Shown: in pieces, positions 11,437 through 23,565 of the stretch
How positions within the stretch are numbered: position 1 is the first letter of the stretch
Layout of the letters: each line of letters starts with the position of its first letter
NCBI GenBank assembly: GCA_020226215.1
Contig: CM035230.1
Location: 2,627,501-2,691,500, forward strand
Length of the DNA stretch: 64,000 nt
Direction: 5' to 3'
Origin: Sindora glabra
Lineage: Eukaryota; Streptophyta; Magnoliopsida; Fabales; Fabaceae
Notes under the pieces: generated by a model
The model's input: only the letters and a program-made list of their open reading frames with translations
Told to the model about the DNA's origin: nothing
Database searches by the model: none
Position numbers and translations under genes: made by a program

Positions 11437-13058
11437 TGTTTGAATGATATGATTGTGAACACATGAATAATTAACCTCAAATAATAATTTATCATGATCA
11501 GATCTCAGCATGAAATATGAATAGGATTATCATGAATCACAAATGTCATTTGAAATGGCAATATCTCTATGGTATCCACACAAGTGATCAAATATTTCAA
11601 TTTAAATAGATAGGATTACTCTCTCTCAACACAGTGCTAGCTATAAGATCTTTTTGTTATGGATCAATCTCTTAAAAACCTTATGGCACTCTTTTTATCT
11701 TATAGATGATGACCACTGACTTTTTCTAATCTTGGCCTAATATTTATCAAATCATACGATATATATCTTGATAAGATATTTCCTTTTTTAAAAGATAAAC
11801 ACCTCATTAAGATATTTTATTTTAAAAGGATTTGACTTATATTAGTTTGATATTATTATTTGCTTAATTTATTTTATCTTATAAATAAAATCTTTTTTGA
11901 TCTTTAACTAGATATTCTAAGAAAAAGGATAACTGGACTTTGATTTTTAACCAAGCCCAAATATGACTCTAGTTAATAACAAGCTTATATCTAATGTATG
12001 TTAAGTATAGTCCAATCATATTATGTTATTACTTAGTGAAGCCTAATTGTATTAGGGTTATCCTAATTAGGAGCCTTAGTTTGAATTAAAGTTCCTAATT
12101 ACACTTTGACCCTAATATTTGACATACTCTTTGTGTGACCCTATATGTTCTCATTATATTGGTAGCAATCCTAAAATCCTATTTTAGTATCATAGATAGT
12201 GAGTGGTATCTAGTAATACATTATTGCAAACCAAGTAATGAGAATATCAATAATTCAATATAACCTTTTCATGATTAATGTTCCATATAATTTAGTCCCT
12301 TTCATCTTAAATATCTAGATCGAACTCGAAGTTTGGAATTTATCACCCTCTTCATAATTCTTTCTATGTACTTTTTGATTCTTGAGTAGACTAACTAAAA
12401 AAAATTAATTAATATTACATATTAATCCATTTAAGCATGGTCATACATTTTATAGTCTCACTCAATCATAAAGCCTATAGATATCACTCCTCCAAATAAG
12501 AGGGACAAAATCCCATCTAAATCACTCATCCCTCTACATAATTTATGGTATACCCTATCACTACCTTTTAGGCCAGCTTTATTATAGATGACATTTAATG
12601 ATGTTAAAGTACATAACTCCTCATGTAAATAACTATAGTGACTTCAGGTTAAAAAACCTCATACGTCATTATCATTGTGAAAATTGCTTATGACATTCAC
12701 ATACTAATCCATGTAGCGTTTTTGTGCTAGGTTAATGCATAAGTTCATTAAAGTCTAATACATTTGTTATTTAATATGCACCTATGAGTTAACTTGATAT
12801 CTCATATCCATGACAATAATTATTAGTTAACATACATACTAGTTTCAATGTATTATTGTTATCCTAATTTACAATAATACTTAATTAGGGATATTTTAAG
12901 AATAATATAATATATTCCAAAGGCAATTATTATATTTACTTATATTATGCAGATATAACATTAAATACAATAATTGAAATGCCTTTATAAAGAAAACATA
13001 TTGCAATGTATATAAATAAAATCATCTTGTGATTGGATGTTAGAACAGACAATAATAA
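11437..13058 (-). repeat. 3' LTR of a decayed copia element (C2)
   Basis: On the minus strand this begins right after a polypurine tract with TATTATTGTCTGTTC and ends near CATTCAAACA. It follows, in order, the same landmarks as the intact copia LTR at 46772: ACTAGTATGTATG (GACTAGCATGTATAG there), a CCTGAAGTCACTA phrase, TGACCATGCTTAA, TACTTGG...AATAATGTATTACTAGATACCACTCACT and GTGTGGATACCATAGAGA. Length is about 1.62 kb against 1.66 kb. It is therefore a diverged relative of that family. The 11437 boundary is by alignment and may be off by tens of bases. Bases 11286-11436 are unassigned. Confidence 0.7.
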
Positions 13059-13070
13059 TTTCCCACTTGC
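13059..13070 (-). other. Polypurine tract of copia C2
   Basis: Minus strand GCAAGTGGGAAA immediately upstream of the LTR matches the AAGTGGGAGAT tract that precedes the 3' LTR of the intact element at 54361. It primes plus-strand DNA synthesis. Confidence 0.7.
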
Positions 13071-14737
13071 ACTAGAGTCAATCACTCATGCATCTAATAC
13101 AAATTGACATAGTGTGACTTTCTTGCTTCTATTGTGCTAAAAGCTTTGTCAGTAGGTTGACAATATTATTGTCTATTAGTACTTTGCATATTTACACATC
13201 TTATCCATTAATGATTTCACAAATGAGATGGAAGCATTGAAATATATGCTTTGGATCATTTGTAAAATCTAGGTTTCTTAGCCTATTCAATGACCTTATT
13301 ACTATCTTAATATAGGTTCACTAGTTTGAAATGTTAGGAACTACACTAGGTTTTATAAGGAAATTTTTTATTCAAATAGCCATTTTTTGATACATTAGAG
13401 GCAACCATATACCTAGCCTCTATGACAGATTTGGCCATTATTTGAAGCTTTGAACTCTTCTAGCTTATAACACTACTATTTAGGAAAAACATATAACTTG
13501 ATGCATATGTGTAAACCTTTACAACTAATTCCTTCTTTCCTCCATATATCAAGAATGAATCTTTAATTCTTTTCAAGTACTTAAGGATATTCTTAATAAT
13601 AATCCAGTGATTTTCACTAGGATTTGACTTGTACTTGCTCTTTATGCTCAAGGTATATAAGACATCTGAATAAGTATATAAAATGGCATACATGATAGAT
13701 CCAATTATTGATACATATGGAATCTTATTCATGCAGCCCTTCCAATCTTGTGCTGTAGGACATTGAGCTTTGGACAACCTTATACCATGTGCCATTGTTA
13801 ATAATCTACTTTTGGACTTCTGCATGCTAAATTGTTTCAATGCTTTGTGGATATATATACTTTAACTTATGCTAAGCAATTTTCTGGATTTATCTCCATA
13901 GATCTTGATACATAACACATAGGCTGCTTTGCCTAAGTCTTTTATCAAAAAATAATTCCTTAACCATGTCTTTATAGCCTATGGGGTAGGAATGTCATTT
14001 CTGATGAGTAGCATGTCATCCATATTTAGTATGAGGAAAAACAATTATGCTTTCACTAACCTTTTAATAAACATAAGATTCTTTTTTTTAAATGAAATCA
14101 AACTCTTTGATTGCATCATCAAAATAAAGATTCTAACTCCAAGAAGTTTGCTTTAATCCATAAATGGATCTTTTTAGCTTACTTTCTTTACTAGCATTTT
14201 CAAGAGTAACAAAACCTTTAAGTTTTGTCATGTACATATTTTCAAGAAACTTTTTATTAAGCAAAGTAGTTTTGAAATCTATTTGCTAGATTTCATAATC
14301 ATAAAAAGTAATAATAGCAAGTAAGATTAGGATGGATTTTAAGCATGGGTACTGGGAAATAAGTCTCATTATAGTCTGTACCATGAACTTGTCTAAATCC
14401 TTTAGCAAATAATTGCCCTAATGGGCTTTTCTTCAATGTCACTTTTCTTCTTGAAAATCTACTTGCACCTAATGGGCTTTACCCCTTCAAGTGGATCAAT
14501 AAAGTCCATTCTTCGTTAGTGTACATATATTCCATCTCAAATCTTATGATTTCAAGTGACTTTTCAAAGTTTGGCCCTTTAATAGCTTCTTGGTAGGTTA
14601 TGGGCTTATCTTGATCCATGAGCAATATATCACCATATTAAGTCACAAGAAATCCATATCTTTTAGGCTTATGGTATGTTCTACTATATCTACATTGGTT
14701 TTGTGTTACTTGAACAAGTTCTTGTTCCATAATAAAT
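13071..14737 (-). pseudogene. pol: Copia pol remnant: reverse transcriptase and RNase H
   Basis: The minus strand encodes recognisable but broken pol matching the C-terminal third of the intact element. From right to left it shows a TYQEAIKGPN linker (near 14600), the region before the reverse transcriptase, a catalytic YVDD box altered to NMDD (about 14010-14025), and the conserved KAQCPTAQD / MNKIPYVSIIGSIMYA / KNILKYLKR segment in the open stretch 13460-13840. Several frameshifts and stops separate these blocks. The normally acidic YTDA RNase H residue reads YTYA, so activity is lost. The protein would have copied RNA into DNA in virus-like particles. The 5' part of the element is missing where the next LTR begins at 14738. 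Confidence 0.8.
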
Positions 14738-15277
14738 TATAGATTATGTTTGGGTTCATGATTAGCATGGATGCTGTTATCGAATTTCACAAGTCTTAAC
14801 AATTTTCATTCTTTCTATTTAACGGGAGTTTCCAAATTTCTAGGGAACTAAAAATTCACTTCAAAATTTTGCAAAAAAATGGATAAAGTCTCCCTTATTT
14901 TTGGACATTTCCTAAGGACTACACACCCTAGGATACAAAGCATGTATTATTTTTAGATACAACAATGATAATCATTCACATCATACCATATAGTATCAAA
15001 CTTATACATATACAATCATTTTAGCACATCATATAATTCAACAAATCTTCATTGAATGCTGATTTTAATCCAAACAAAATCCAACTATCAAATTTTTTTA
15101 TCAAGCAGTCTTTGATTCTTCATGCAAGAGATATAACTCAAATAGCTTTTTTAACCCAAAAACAATGAAAATATTTGGAATAAGTTATAGAAACTCAATG
15201 AGCATATATCTACCATTAATTTGCTAGAGATCAATTTTACAATTAACACTCTCAAGTTAAACAAGTACTAATATTAA
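14738..15277 (-). repeat. X-family LTR copy X3, left part
   Basis: From about 14765 this aligns with 8085-8560 of LTR X1 (TTTCTATTTAACGGGAGTTTCCAAATT and the following CTCCCTTATTTTTGG). It is the 3' end of a minus-oriented LTR. It ends at the ATTAA duplication of the solo LTR inserted at 15278 and resumes at 17925. Confidence 0.6.
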
Positions 15278-15779
15278 TGTAACTCCCTTACTTATCATCA
15301 CCTTAATCCTCATTAAATAGGTAATTAACGCATACTAATCTGCCTTCTACTCTAGGCTAACTCATAATTCCTCAAATATCTGGATCTCATACAACATAGG
15401 CGAGGGTCATGTAATTATACAAAAGTTCAATTTACAAAAATATACATTCATCACTTAAAATATTACCAACTGTACAATCATTTTTAGTATACAACTTCAA
15501 AAATCTACTCTCCTTTGCCAAGAGGGCCTTTAGAAGCATCACCTGGAATGGTTAGTATAACACAGAAAAAAAACATAAGAAACAAAGTTTCCTAGTAGCT
15601 AGCCTTTGCCATAAAAATATATCAAGCCATTCCAGATCCTTAAGCAAATAAAACATACGTTTCGAAATCAATTACTCATTTGCCATCATATTCAATATCA
15701 TACCATTGTAAGAAATACGCACTGCACACAGCAATCATCAAGCCCATTCAAGGACTTATATCAATATCTAGATGGCCAT

Positions 15780-16058
15780 CACAGATAATCGTACCTAGGC
15801 CTCACACAGCAATTCACTGTCTTCCCGGGGATAACTCGGGCCATAGGCCTTACTCACACAGTATCACACTGTCTTCCCGAGGTGTCTGGCCATAGGTACC
15901 GCACACAGCAATTGCACTATTATCCCCGAGGATCTCGAGCCATAGGCCAAACACAGTATTCTACTGTCTTCCCAAGTTGTGCCATAACAATTGCATTATC
16001 ATTTCGGGGACTCGAGCCATAGGCCAAACACAGTATTCTACTGTCCTCCCGGAATGCG
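15780..16058 (-). repeat. GC-rich tandem block of T copy A
   Basis: About four units, 60 to 80 bp each, share CAGTAT(C/T)..ACTGTCTTCCC and CATAGGCC phrases (read on the plus strand). Each holds the small inverted repeat ACAGTA...TACTGT next to CCCGGG or CTCGAG. Equivalent blocks occur in the other three T copies with different unit numbers. Confidence 0.75.
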
Positions 16059-16460
16059 TGCACAATAATTTCATACACATTCCATACAATGGCATAAAAT
16101 ACAGAAAATCATATAAATAGAAAATAGCTTAAGGATAAAGCTAGCTACCTTTTACAAGCTTCCAATGTGATGTTTCCTTTGCCCTCACTAAAAAAAACTC
16201 CTTTATAACTCCCCTTGCCTTTCCAATTGTCACTTCTTAGTCTACATAAATACATATCATAGTTCTTATTAGAACATCATCATTTTCCTTAAATCTCATA
16301 TATGCTTTACTTCCTCCACATTGATAGATGCACACATGCATACTTAGATGCTCTATACTTTGTTTTCAAGCTTTGAAATGACATATATGAGCATTAGAAA
16401 AGGTTCCAAAGGTAAAACCATGCAATTCCTGAAGAATTAAAGCTAAAATGTTCACTTGAC

Positions 16461-16703
16461 AAAGAACACGGGGGTCTCATACCCCGTGTTCAGGGCCGTG
16501 TTTCTTACTGGATGGCTTCAAGGCATCACTGGTTTATTCAGAGAAGAACACGGGGGTGAACACGGGCCGTGTTCTACCCCGTGTACCTTACTGCCTTTCA
16601 GTCCTGAAGTAAACACGGGGAGTATTGCACCCCGTGTAGCACACTAATCAGCCTTCGACGAAGAACACGGGGTACAACACGGGCCGTGTTCTACCCCGTG
16701 TAC
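16461..16703 (-). repeat. GC-rich palindromic block of T copy A
   Basis: Four successive inverted-repeat units built on the core ACACGGGG...CCCCGTGT, with centres such as AACACGGGCCGTGTT. It is CpG-dense, in strong contrast to the AT-rich surroundings. Also present in T copies B and C, absent from D. Confidence 0.8.
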
Positions 16704-17924
16704 AATACTGATCCTCCAAAAACACATTAAACAGCTAAAACTCCTTCCTTCCTTCTTTTCCATATTCATGGTTTTGGCTTCTCAAAAGAAAAATGCACAC
16801 AAACACTTTCACAATTCAAGGTTTCATCTTCCATAGGCTTTATAATTCATAAAAATTATTCTAACTTCATCAATTTAGCCAAGTTCCAAACATATCATGC
16901 CAATTCTACACATGCACCATTATGCCTCTAAAACCCAAGTGTGTTCATCATGGTTTCTTGTGGTTTTTACACCAAACTAAAGCCATAGATTAACATAACA
17001 ACATCCAAAACACCATTAAACATATTCAAATCATCCTAAACTCCATGTTCAATCACCCTTAATCATACTAACCTTAAGATTTTAAGAAAACTACAAAGAG
17101 TATATTAAAGAGCTCTTAGAGGAGAACATTTTTACCTCTTGGTGCAACTTGAAAATCCTCACTTGGAGCTTCCCAAACTTAATCAAACTTGAGCTTTTCT
17201 TCAATCTAAGCACACCAATGGATAGAGCTTGATGAGAAAAGCAACTTTCCCTTCTACACCTTAGCTTGAATCTTAGTATTTTTTGGTGAAAAAGCTAAGA
17301 GAAACTTTCTCTCTCTTCCTTCTCTCTCTCACACGTCCAAGCTTGCTCTCATGGAAATTTCTGCAGCTTTTGGAGAAATGGAGAAGAAGGTAGAGTTTTC
17401 ATGAAGCTTCTAGGGGCATTTTGGTCCTTTTTGAAATTTCCAAGGGTATTTTAGTCCTTTTTCACCAATTAATAAGGCTATTCTTGCCATTATTTTTCTA
17501 ATAGTGACACTTGTCATGAGTCCATTGGTCACACTAATTAAAATCACATATTGCACCCCAAATTCTTGGTTATTTATATTAAATCCCAAATCCTTAATTA
17601 TTTACACTTTAACCACACTCGATTTTGTACTTTTACAATTTAGTCCATAGGGTTTCTGTCTGTTTAAAATTCTTTACACTGTCAGACTTAAACAACTCCC
17701 CTTTTTAGGGTTTTCTAACCTCCTCTGATCATCTATACTGCTTATAGAAATCAATTCTTTTCCTACTATCTCTTTTCCTTTCAAAATTTCGTTTACCTTT
17801 ACACTTAAGTTCCTTCAACTTAAAATTCACCCACCAAACTAATTCAATCATGCTCTTCGTTTCTACAGCCTCAGAATTTAAAGATTCAAATAATAGAATT
17901 AAAAATTCAGGACATTACAATTAA

Positions 17925-19640
17925 CATATTAACAAACCCATTTTTCCTAAATTTCAAAAATATATGAAACTATGCTCCAAAATGGAAGTTCTCCTGTACA
18001 TAGCTTAAATTTGTATCTCATATCATAAATCATAAGAGACTCAATTATCCATTAGTACATAACATTGTTATCACATCATGTGCAACCTATTTTAGGTAAA
18101 CATCACATTCACAAATAGCCATTAAGGCTCAAATACAAACAAATCATCATAGTCACATTAAGTCTTTGCAATCAAGTCAAACAGTGATATCTAATGACAA
18201 ACAATTTCCAACATCACATCATATCATGCATCCCATTATAATAAGCATACATATATTCATTTTTTTATTTCTAGGCTAATACTATATTTTTTCTCAACTA
18301 CTCATTTGAAATTACCCATTTAGTTCTCAGTCTTATATCCTCCATAGTTATTTGCTAGGAATTTCCTATTTGGATTTCATGCATTGGCCCCATCACATTT
18401 CCAATCTCAATGCCACTCAAGGCATAATTCATACTATAATCCTTAACGTATAAGTAATAAGAGAACTCAATCATAAGCATTCAACTTTGAAAGCATTGCT
18501 TTATAACTGTCTACAACTTTTGATGTTATTTGTGGTAAGATTCATAAATAATATATAGATACCATTGAAACTCAATCATAATCCATCAATAGTTAGAAAT
18601 ACTATTATCATGCTTTTGATGCGCACTTTGATCAATTAATATTTACTTAAACAACTAATCATTCTTATTTCATGATACTAAATTTACACATGAATATATA
18701 TGCATGAATAAGAAATCTATACTATCAAGTAAAAGAATACAATTCACAATATTTAAACTATCTTTTTATTAAGATATTAAGATATGGTGAGATAAATACT
18801 CACCTTGTAATACTGATCCACTCTTGAAAGTTCCAAAGCATCTATATTCATCTTATCACTTCCTCTTCCTATTTCATAAATTATAAGGATAGCATATAAA
18901 TGTATTGGATTTGCTCACTTTATTTTTAAACCATTATTCCAAGGTCAAATTAGAATATTTTAATTTCCTTTAATGCATCTTTTAATCCTTTATAACATTA
19001 TCTCATGAAACTAAAAGGTGCTATTGTATGGTAATTTGTAATCAAGGTTATGCATATGAAAATATTAAAGGTCTAACTTTAAAGCGCTTGATGCTACTCA
19101 TTCATCCTTAACTACAATGTTTGCTACTTCCAAGTTCATCATTGAAACATTAGAAATTCTCATATATGCCAAATTTCCACTTCAAACTATAAAATTGTCA
19201 AATATTAGATTTTGATAATATGTATATACTTTAAGTACACCTATCAAATATTCTTGACTATAAAATCCTTATTTTATCAATACTCTACCAAGTATTTAGA
19301 TAATATGTTAAAATAAGGTTTTCTTAAATTAAGTTGAAATCTTTCAAAATATTAAAATGTAATGATCAATATTTACTCTAATTGTATTACTCTAGCAACC
19401 TACATCATAAAACTTTTATTGTTTTGAAACCATCATCATGTATTTGAATCCACTCATAACGTGGCTTTTGTAAATATATAACCACTTATAAAAATGTTAT
19501 AGTATAATGTTCTATAGTGGTTTTGCTCATGTTAAAATATTTTATAGCATGAAACATACACTTCCAAATATACTTTTCATAAGGATTGCATCAACTCTAT
19601 CTAAGACATGTTTTAGAAAGGGTGTGATCTAAGGTGAAAA
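17925..19640 (-). repeat. X-family LTR copy X3, right part
   Basis: Resumes the alignment with LTR X1: 17930-18090 corresponds to 8575-8740 (AAATATATGAAACTATGCTCCAAAATGGAAGTT against the equivalent of X1). The ATATGGTGAGATAAATACTCACC segment near 18780-18805 corresponds to 9465-9490. Similarity fades beyond about 19300, so the right edge is approximate. No coding sequence seen. Confidence 0.5.
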
Positions 19641-20028
19641 TTACTAGTTAATTTTTCCACTAGCCACTTACCTATCATTATGAGCTTGAGGACCCTTAAA
19701 TGATTCTTCATCTTTAAGGTGATTGCCTCATGCTTGGCTTTGTGTATTAACCATTTCCTAATTATCCACAAATTTTCTCAAACAATTATATAGTAATTCA
19801 AACAATCAATAGATAAATTATCAATCAATTCATCAAATAGCTTATAGTACACTATGTCACACATAAACTCTACCAACTATTACCATGGTATAATAGGGTC
19901 TATCAAAATGGTACTAGGAGTACATGATCCTAGGTGCACACATATCATTAGTATCATTTTGATTAACACCTATCATGGTAGCATATAAATATAACCTAAG
20001 GATTTATACCACTAAGAAACTAGATTAT

Positions 20029-20040
20029 ACTCTAATACCA
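20029..20040 (-). other. Primer-binding site (tRNA-iMet type)
   Basis: The minus strand reads TGGTATTAGAGT, 10 of 12 matching TGGTATCAGAGC. It lies four bases after the LTR terminus ...GTCATGACA at 20045. It marks this LTR as a 5' LTR whose element body would lie to the left. Confidence 0.65.
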
Positions 20041-20044
20041 CCTT

Positions 20045-21170
20045 TGTCATGACTTTAACTCGATCATGATTGGCATAGAACTCTTTTTTCGATTTCCACC
20101 AACCTATTCCTAATTAATTAACTTGATCCTAAGTAATAAATATAATGCATTTATAAAGAAAATAATACTTTAAAAAGAAAACATTTATCAAAGTTTCTAC
20201 AAAAGATGAGGAATCAATTCAAATATCTCTTCTACCTATATTTATGACAAAACAAGGCTAAAATATACTATTACAAGAATCTGTGCTTCCAAACTACCAC
20301 TAATAAGCTCCTCTGGAAATCTAGCTTTAAGAAGGTAGAGATGGAAATTTGACCTAGGAATTTATAAAATAAATCATAAAGGAGTGAGTCTGAAGTTTAA
20401 TGAGTGAATAATCTATAAGATTAACAATAATTCATAGTAACTTACCTATTGGACTATCTTCTTTTAACATTTCATATCATATTTAAGCATATAAAAAACT
20501 AAGAGCTAATAGTAATGAAATTAAAACAACCATTTCATTTTCAATATCTCATATAAGAATACTCAAAGATAACTATAATCTAATTACATCTTATTTGGAA
20601 TAATAAATAATAGATAAAATACAATCATTCACTTTCTATCTCCTGGATCAGCCTTATACCTTTCATAAGCTTCCATCCTTATCCCTCTAGGATCTGCCTT
20701 ATACTTTTTACAAACATATCATTAGGAACTTTCCATCCAACATTCACAACATCATCTCCATCACATTTCTCATCTTTAATGCCATTTGTGGCATGATTCA
20801 CAATGTAATTTAAACATTAGAACTCAAGCCCTATCTAAAGCAATCATAATTCAATTTCAAAGTACATCACAACACATATCAGTATCATTATGTCCTCTTT
20901 CTTGGCTATAAGCATTCATTCAATCTATTAAATACTTCTCATTACATTTCATTTCACGAATAATGCAATAAGTTCATTTCAACGCACATTATCTCATATA
21001 ATATCTAATTTCTCATTTCATGAATTTGCTAATCATGTTCTTATCTTATAATTATCATAAATAACTTTATCTTTAATACTTTAAGGTCAAACACCATAAG
21101 AAATACTATTATAAATCATGAAAATACAAAACAAATTAGGTATGATGGATTCTAAGGTCATTATAGTTAT
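20045..21170 (-). repeat. 5' LTR end of a minus-strand gypsy-type element (X6)
   Basis: Minus-strand terminus TGTCATGAC (plus-strand view) at 20045 resembles the end of X1 at 8060 (both followed by a CGATCATGATT / CGTGATCAATG phrase). It is followed by a good primer-binding site. The rest of the LTR runs right and becomes unrecognisable around 21170. Small open frames are absent. The interval 19641-20028, which should be the element leader, shows no recognisable coding. Confidence 0.5.
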
Positions 21171-21753
21171 GACCCTTGAGTGATGTTTCAAGGATAATTC
21201 AAAAATTATGAATATATTATTTATGAAACTTATCTTATATGAAAGTAGATTTAATTAGCTTTCTATAAACTACTTATTTACCACATCAATTAAAATTTGA
21301 AAGTGTTACATTTTTTAGAAGATAGACATAAAAAGTTCATTTTTTGGAATCTTGAGTTTTTAACCTGTATCCAATATGTTAATGATATCTCAAAATATAT
21401 GTAAGATACTAAGTTGAAATCCATTCCATTTGAAATTAGACTCATTTGCCTTTAATTCAATGGTTATTTTGTTTAAAATGAATATAAGATGAAGGAGTTA
21501 CGCCTTGTTAAACTCAATATAAAATTTTGTAATCAATGAATTGATTGACTAATTGATTCATTCGCCCAATTTTACTTTTGGATCCTTGAAATTGATTGGT
21601 CACTTGATTCTAAAGCCCAATTTCACCTTTGGACCCTCAAAATCGATTGGTCAATCAATTCACACATGAAAATCTCAATTTTTTTGTAAAAATTTTTCTA
21701 TTTATCCGATCCTAAATACCTTTTAAAAACATATTTACATACTAAACCTTGAT
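21171..21753 (+). repeat. Possible SIRE-like LTR fragment
   Basis: It contains repeated ATGAAACT...ATATGAAAGTAGA phrases and several CAATTGATTGGTCA / AATCGATTGGTCAATC repeats (21500-21670), a style seen in SIRE/Maximus LTRs and partly in 1800-2400 of this window. Neither end is defined. Confidence 0.3.
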
Positions 21754-22084
21754 TGTAATATCCTAAGTTTAACTTTGAAGTTTTGAATAATATTTCATTT
21801 TAAATGATTTTTAGTGTTAGTGATTCTAAAACATTAAAAAAATAATATTAGGGACAATATTTGAAAAAAATACTTATTTTTATATGGCCATCATTAATTT
21901 AAGATTTAATTAAAATAATTTTTCAGGTGCAAGGATTCATAAAATAATTTATTTGCATTTGATGAGTTATTTTTGAAAATTTTTATAAACTTGAAATAGA
22001 TCTATTTTTCTAAATGGCCATTATGGACTAAAGGCCTATTTAAATATATTTTTTAGAAATTTATGAAGTAATTTATTTATATTT

Positions 22085-23565
22085 CATCCTAATACCAAAT
22101 ATGACCATAAAATGCAAAAAATTTAATTTTTAAAGTTCCCAAAACTTCAATTACACTAGACATCCTAAACCCTTATTAAGCATCACATGAGAGAAGATGG
22201 TTTCAATTCCACATATTTCTATTTTCATTTTTCTTAAATAATTTTTTATGAATCCTTTTTTTAACACTCTTGAAATCAATATTTCAACAACATATCGTGA
22301 TAATATTGATTAGAACCCTCTAAACAGAATCATACCTCAGCATATTTCAAATAGACAATAAGGAAGCATATACTAATAATATCATCACTTATTCCTTTGA
22401 AATGGCTCTAAAAATAGTGAGAGTTACCACTCACCTTAATTTTTCTTCTAAAATTCTGACAACTTTTTTTGAAATAGCAAGTGAAGCTTCATGAAAATAA
22501 ATTAAATTTTAAACATTTGAAGAGAAGATTAATGATGGTTTATGGAAGAAATTGAAGTAATTTCTTGCTTACATTATTAGATTAAGAAATAATTTGTAAA
22601 ACCTCCTTGTTTTCCCACTCGAAAAGCTTGGAGTTCTTTTCTCCTTTTTTCTTTCAAAGTTATGGTTTGCAGCTGGTTTATGGGAAGAAATTTTTTGCTC
22701 ATAAGGCCCCATAATTATATATAAAAAAATTTGACCCTAATTCTACAAAATTCTATGAATTTCCTTATTAATTTTTCTTGGATTTGGAGAAATATTTTTG
22801 GATAATTGGCTAGCCATTTTGCATGTCCAAGTGTGCTAAAATCTTTCTCCAAATCTAAGAAGAATTAATAAAGAAATTCATAAAATTTTGTAAAATTAGA
22901 GTTAAATTTTTTTATATATAATTATGGAGCCTTGAAAGCAAAAAATTTTTGCCCATAAACTAGCTCCAAACCGTAGCTTTGAGAGAAAAAAAGAGAAAAG
23001 AACTCTAAGCTTTTCAAGTGGGAAAACAAGGAGGTTTTACAAATTACTTTTTAATCTAATAAGGTAAGCAAGAAATTCCTTCAATTTCTTCCATAAACCA
23101 TCATTAATCATCTCCTTAAATGTTTAAAATTTAATTTATTTCAGAAAGCTTCATTTGTTGTTTCAAAAAGAATTGTTATAATTTTAAAAGAAGAAAAATT
23201 AAGGTGAGTGGTAACTTTCACTATTTTTGGAGCCATTTCAAAGGAATAGGTGATGATATTGTTAGTATATGCTTTTTTATTTTCTATTTGAAATATGCTG
23301 AGGTATGATTCTATTTAGTGTATTCTAATCAATATTATGATGATATGTTGTTGAAATATTAATTTCAAGGGTGTTAGAAAAAGGATTTATTAAAAATTAT
23401 TTAGGAAAAATGAAAATAGGAATATGTGGAATTGAAACTAGCTTATCTCATGTGGTACTTAATAAAGGTTTAGGATACCTAGTATAATTGAAGTTTTAAG
23501 AACTTTAAAAATTAAATTTTTAGCATTTTATGGTCATATTTGATATTAGGATGAATATAAATGAT
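22085..23565. repeat. 1.48-kb foldback (large inverted repeat)
   Basis: The left arm (about 22085-22800) and right arm (about 22834-23565) are reverse complements over more than 700 bp with only a roughly 35-40 base spacer. Anchors: CATCCTAATACCAAATATG at 22085 pairs with CATATTTGATATTAGGATG ending at 23553. AAGGAGGTTTTACAAATTA (about 23028) pairs with TAATTTGTAAAACCTCCTT (about 22588). GATTTGGAGAAA near 22787 pairs with TTTCTCCAAATC near 22845. Similarity is high with scattered transitions and small indels. No transposase or other coding frame was seen inside. A transcript crossing it would form a very long double-stranded stem. Confidence 0.9.

Larger units (their letters stand above)
15278..17919 (-). 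mobile_element. Solo LTR, family T copy A, with ATTAA duplication
   Basis: Minus-strand solo LTR of 2642 bp with TGTAATGTCC...GGGAGTTACA termini. The flanking 5-bp direct repeats ATTAA (15273-15277 and 17920-17924) are perfect, and the interrupted host LTR continues on both sides. TG...CA ends plus a 5-bp duplication indicate integrase-mediated insertion of an LTR element followed by LTR-LTR recombination. It contains two GC-rich blocks: a tandem block at 15780-16058 and a palindromic block at 16461-16703. Small open frames at 15680-15895 and 16456-16647 fall in these blocks and look like composition artefacts. Assignment to Ty3/gypsy is by terminus style and LTR length. Confidence 0.88.

Noticed and set aside
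15780..16058. CRISPR-like regular repeats
   Set aside because: Units are diverged, imperfect and without unique spacers, they lie in solo LTRs with target duplications, and the genome is a plant.
16456..16647. Open frames in the GC-rich blocks of T LTRs (also 29024-29403 and 40355-40582) with similar translations
   Set aside because: They recur only because the palindromic DNA is repeated. Both strands are open at once, and copy D lacks the block. They do not behave like a conserved protein.
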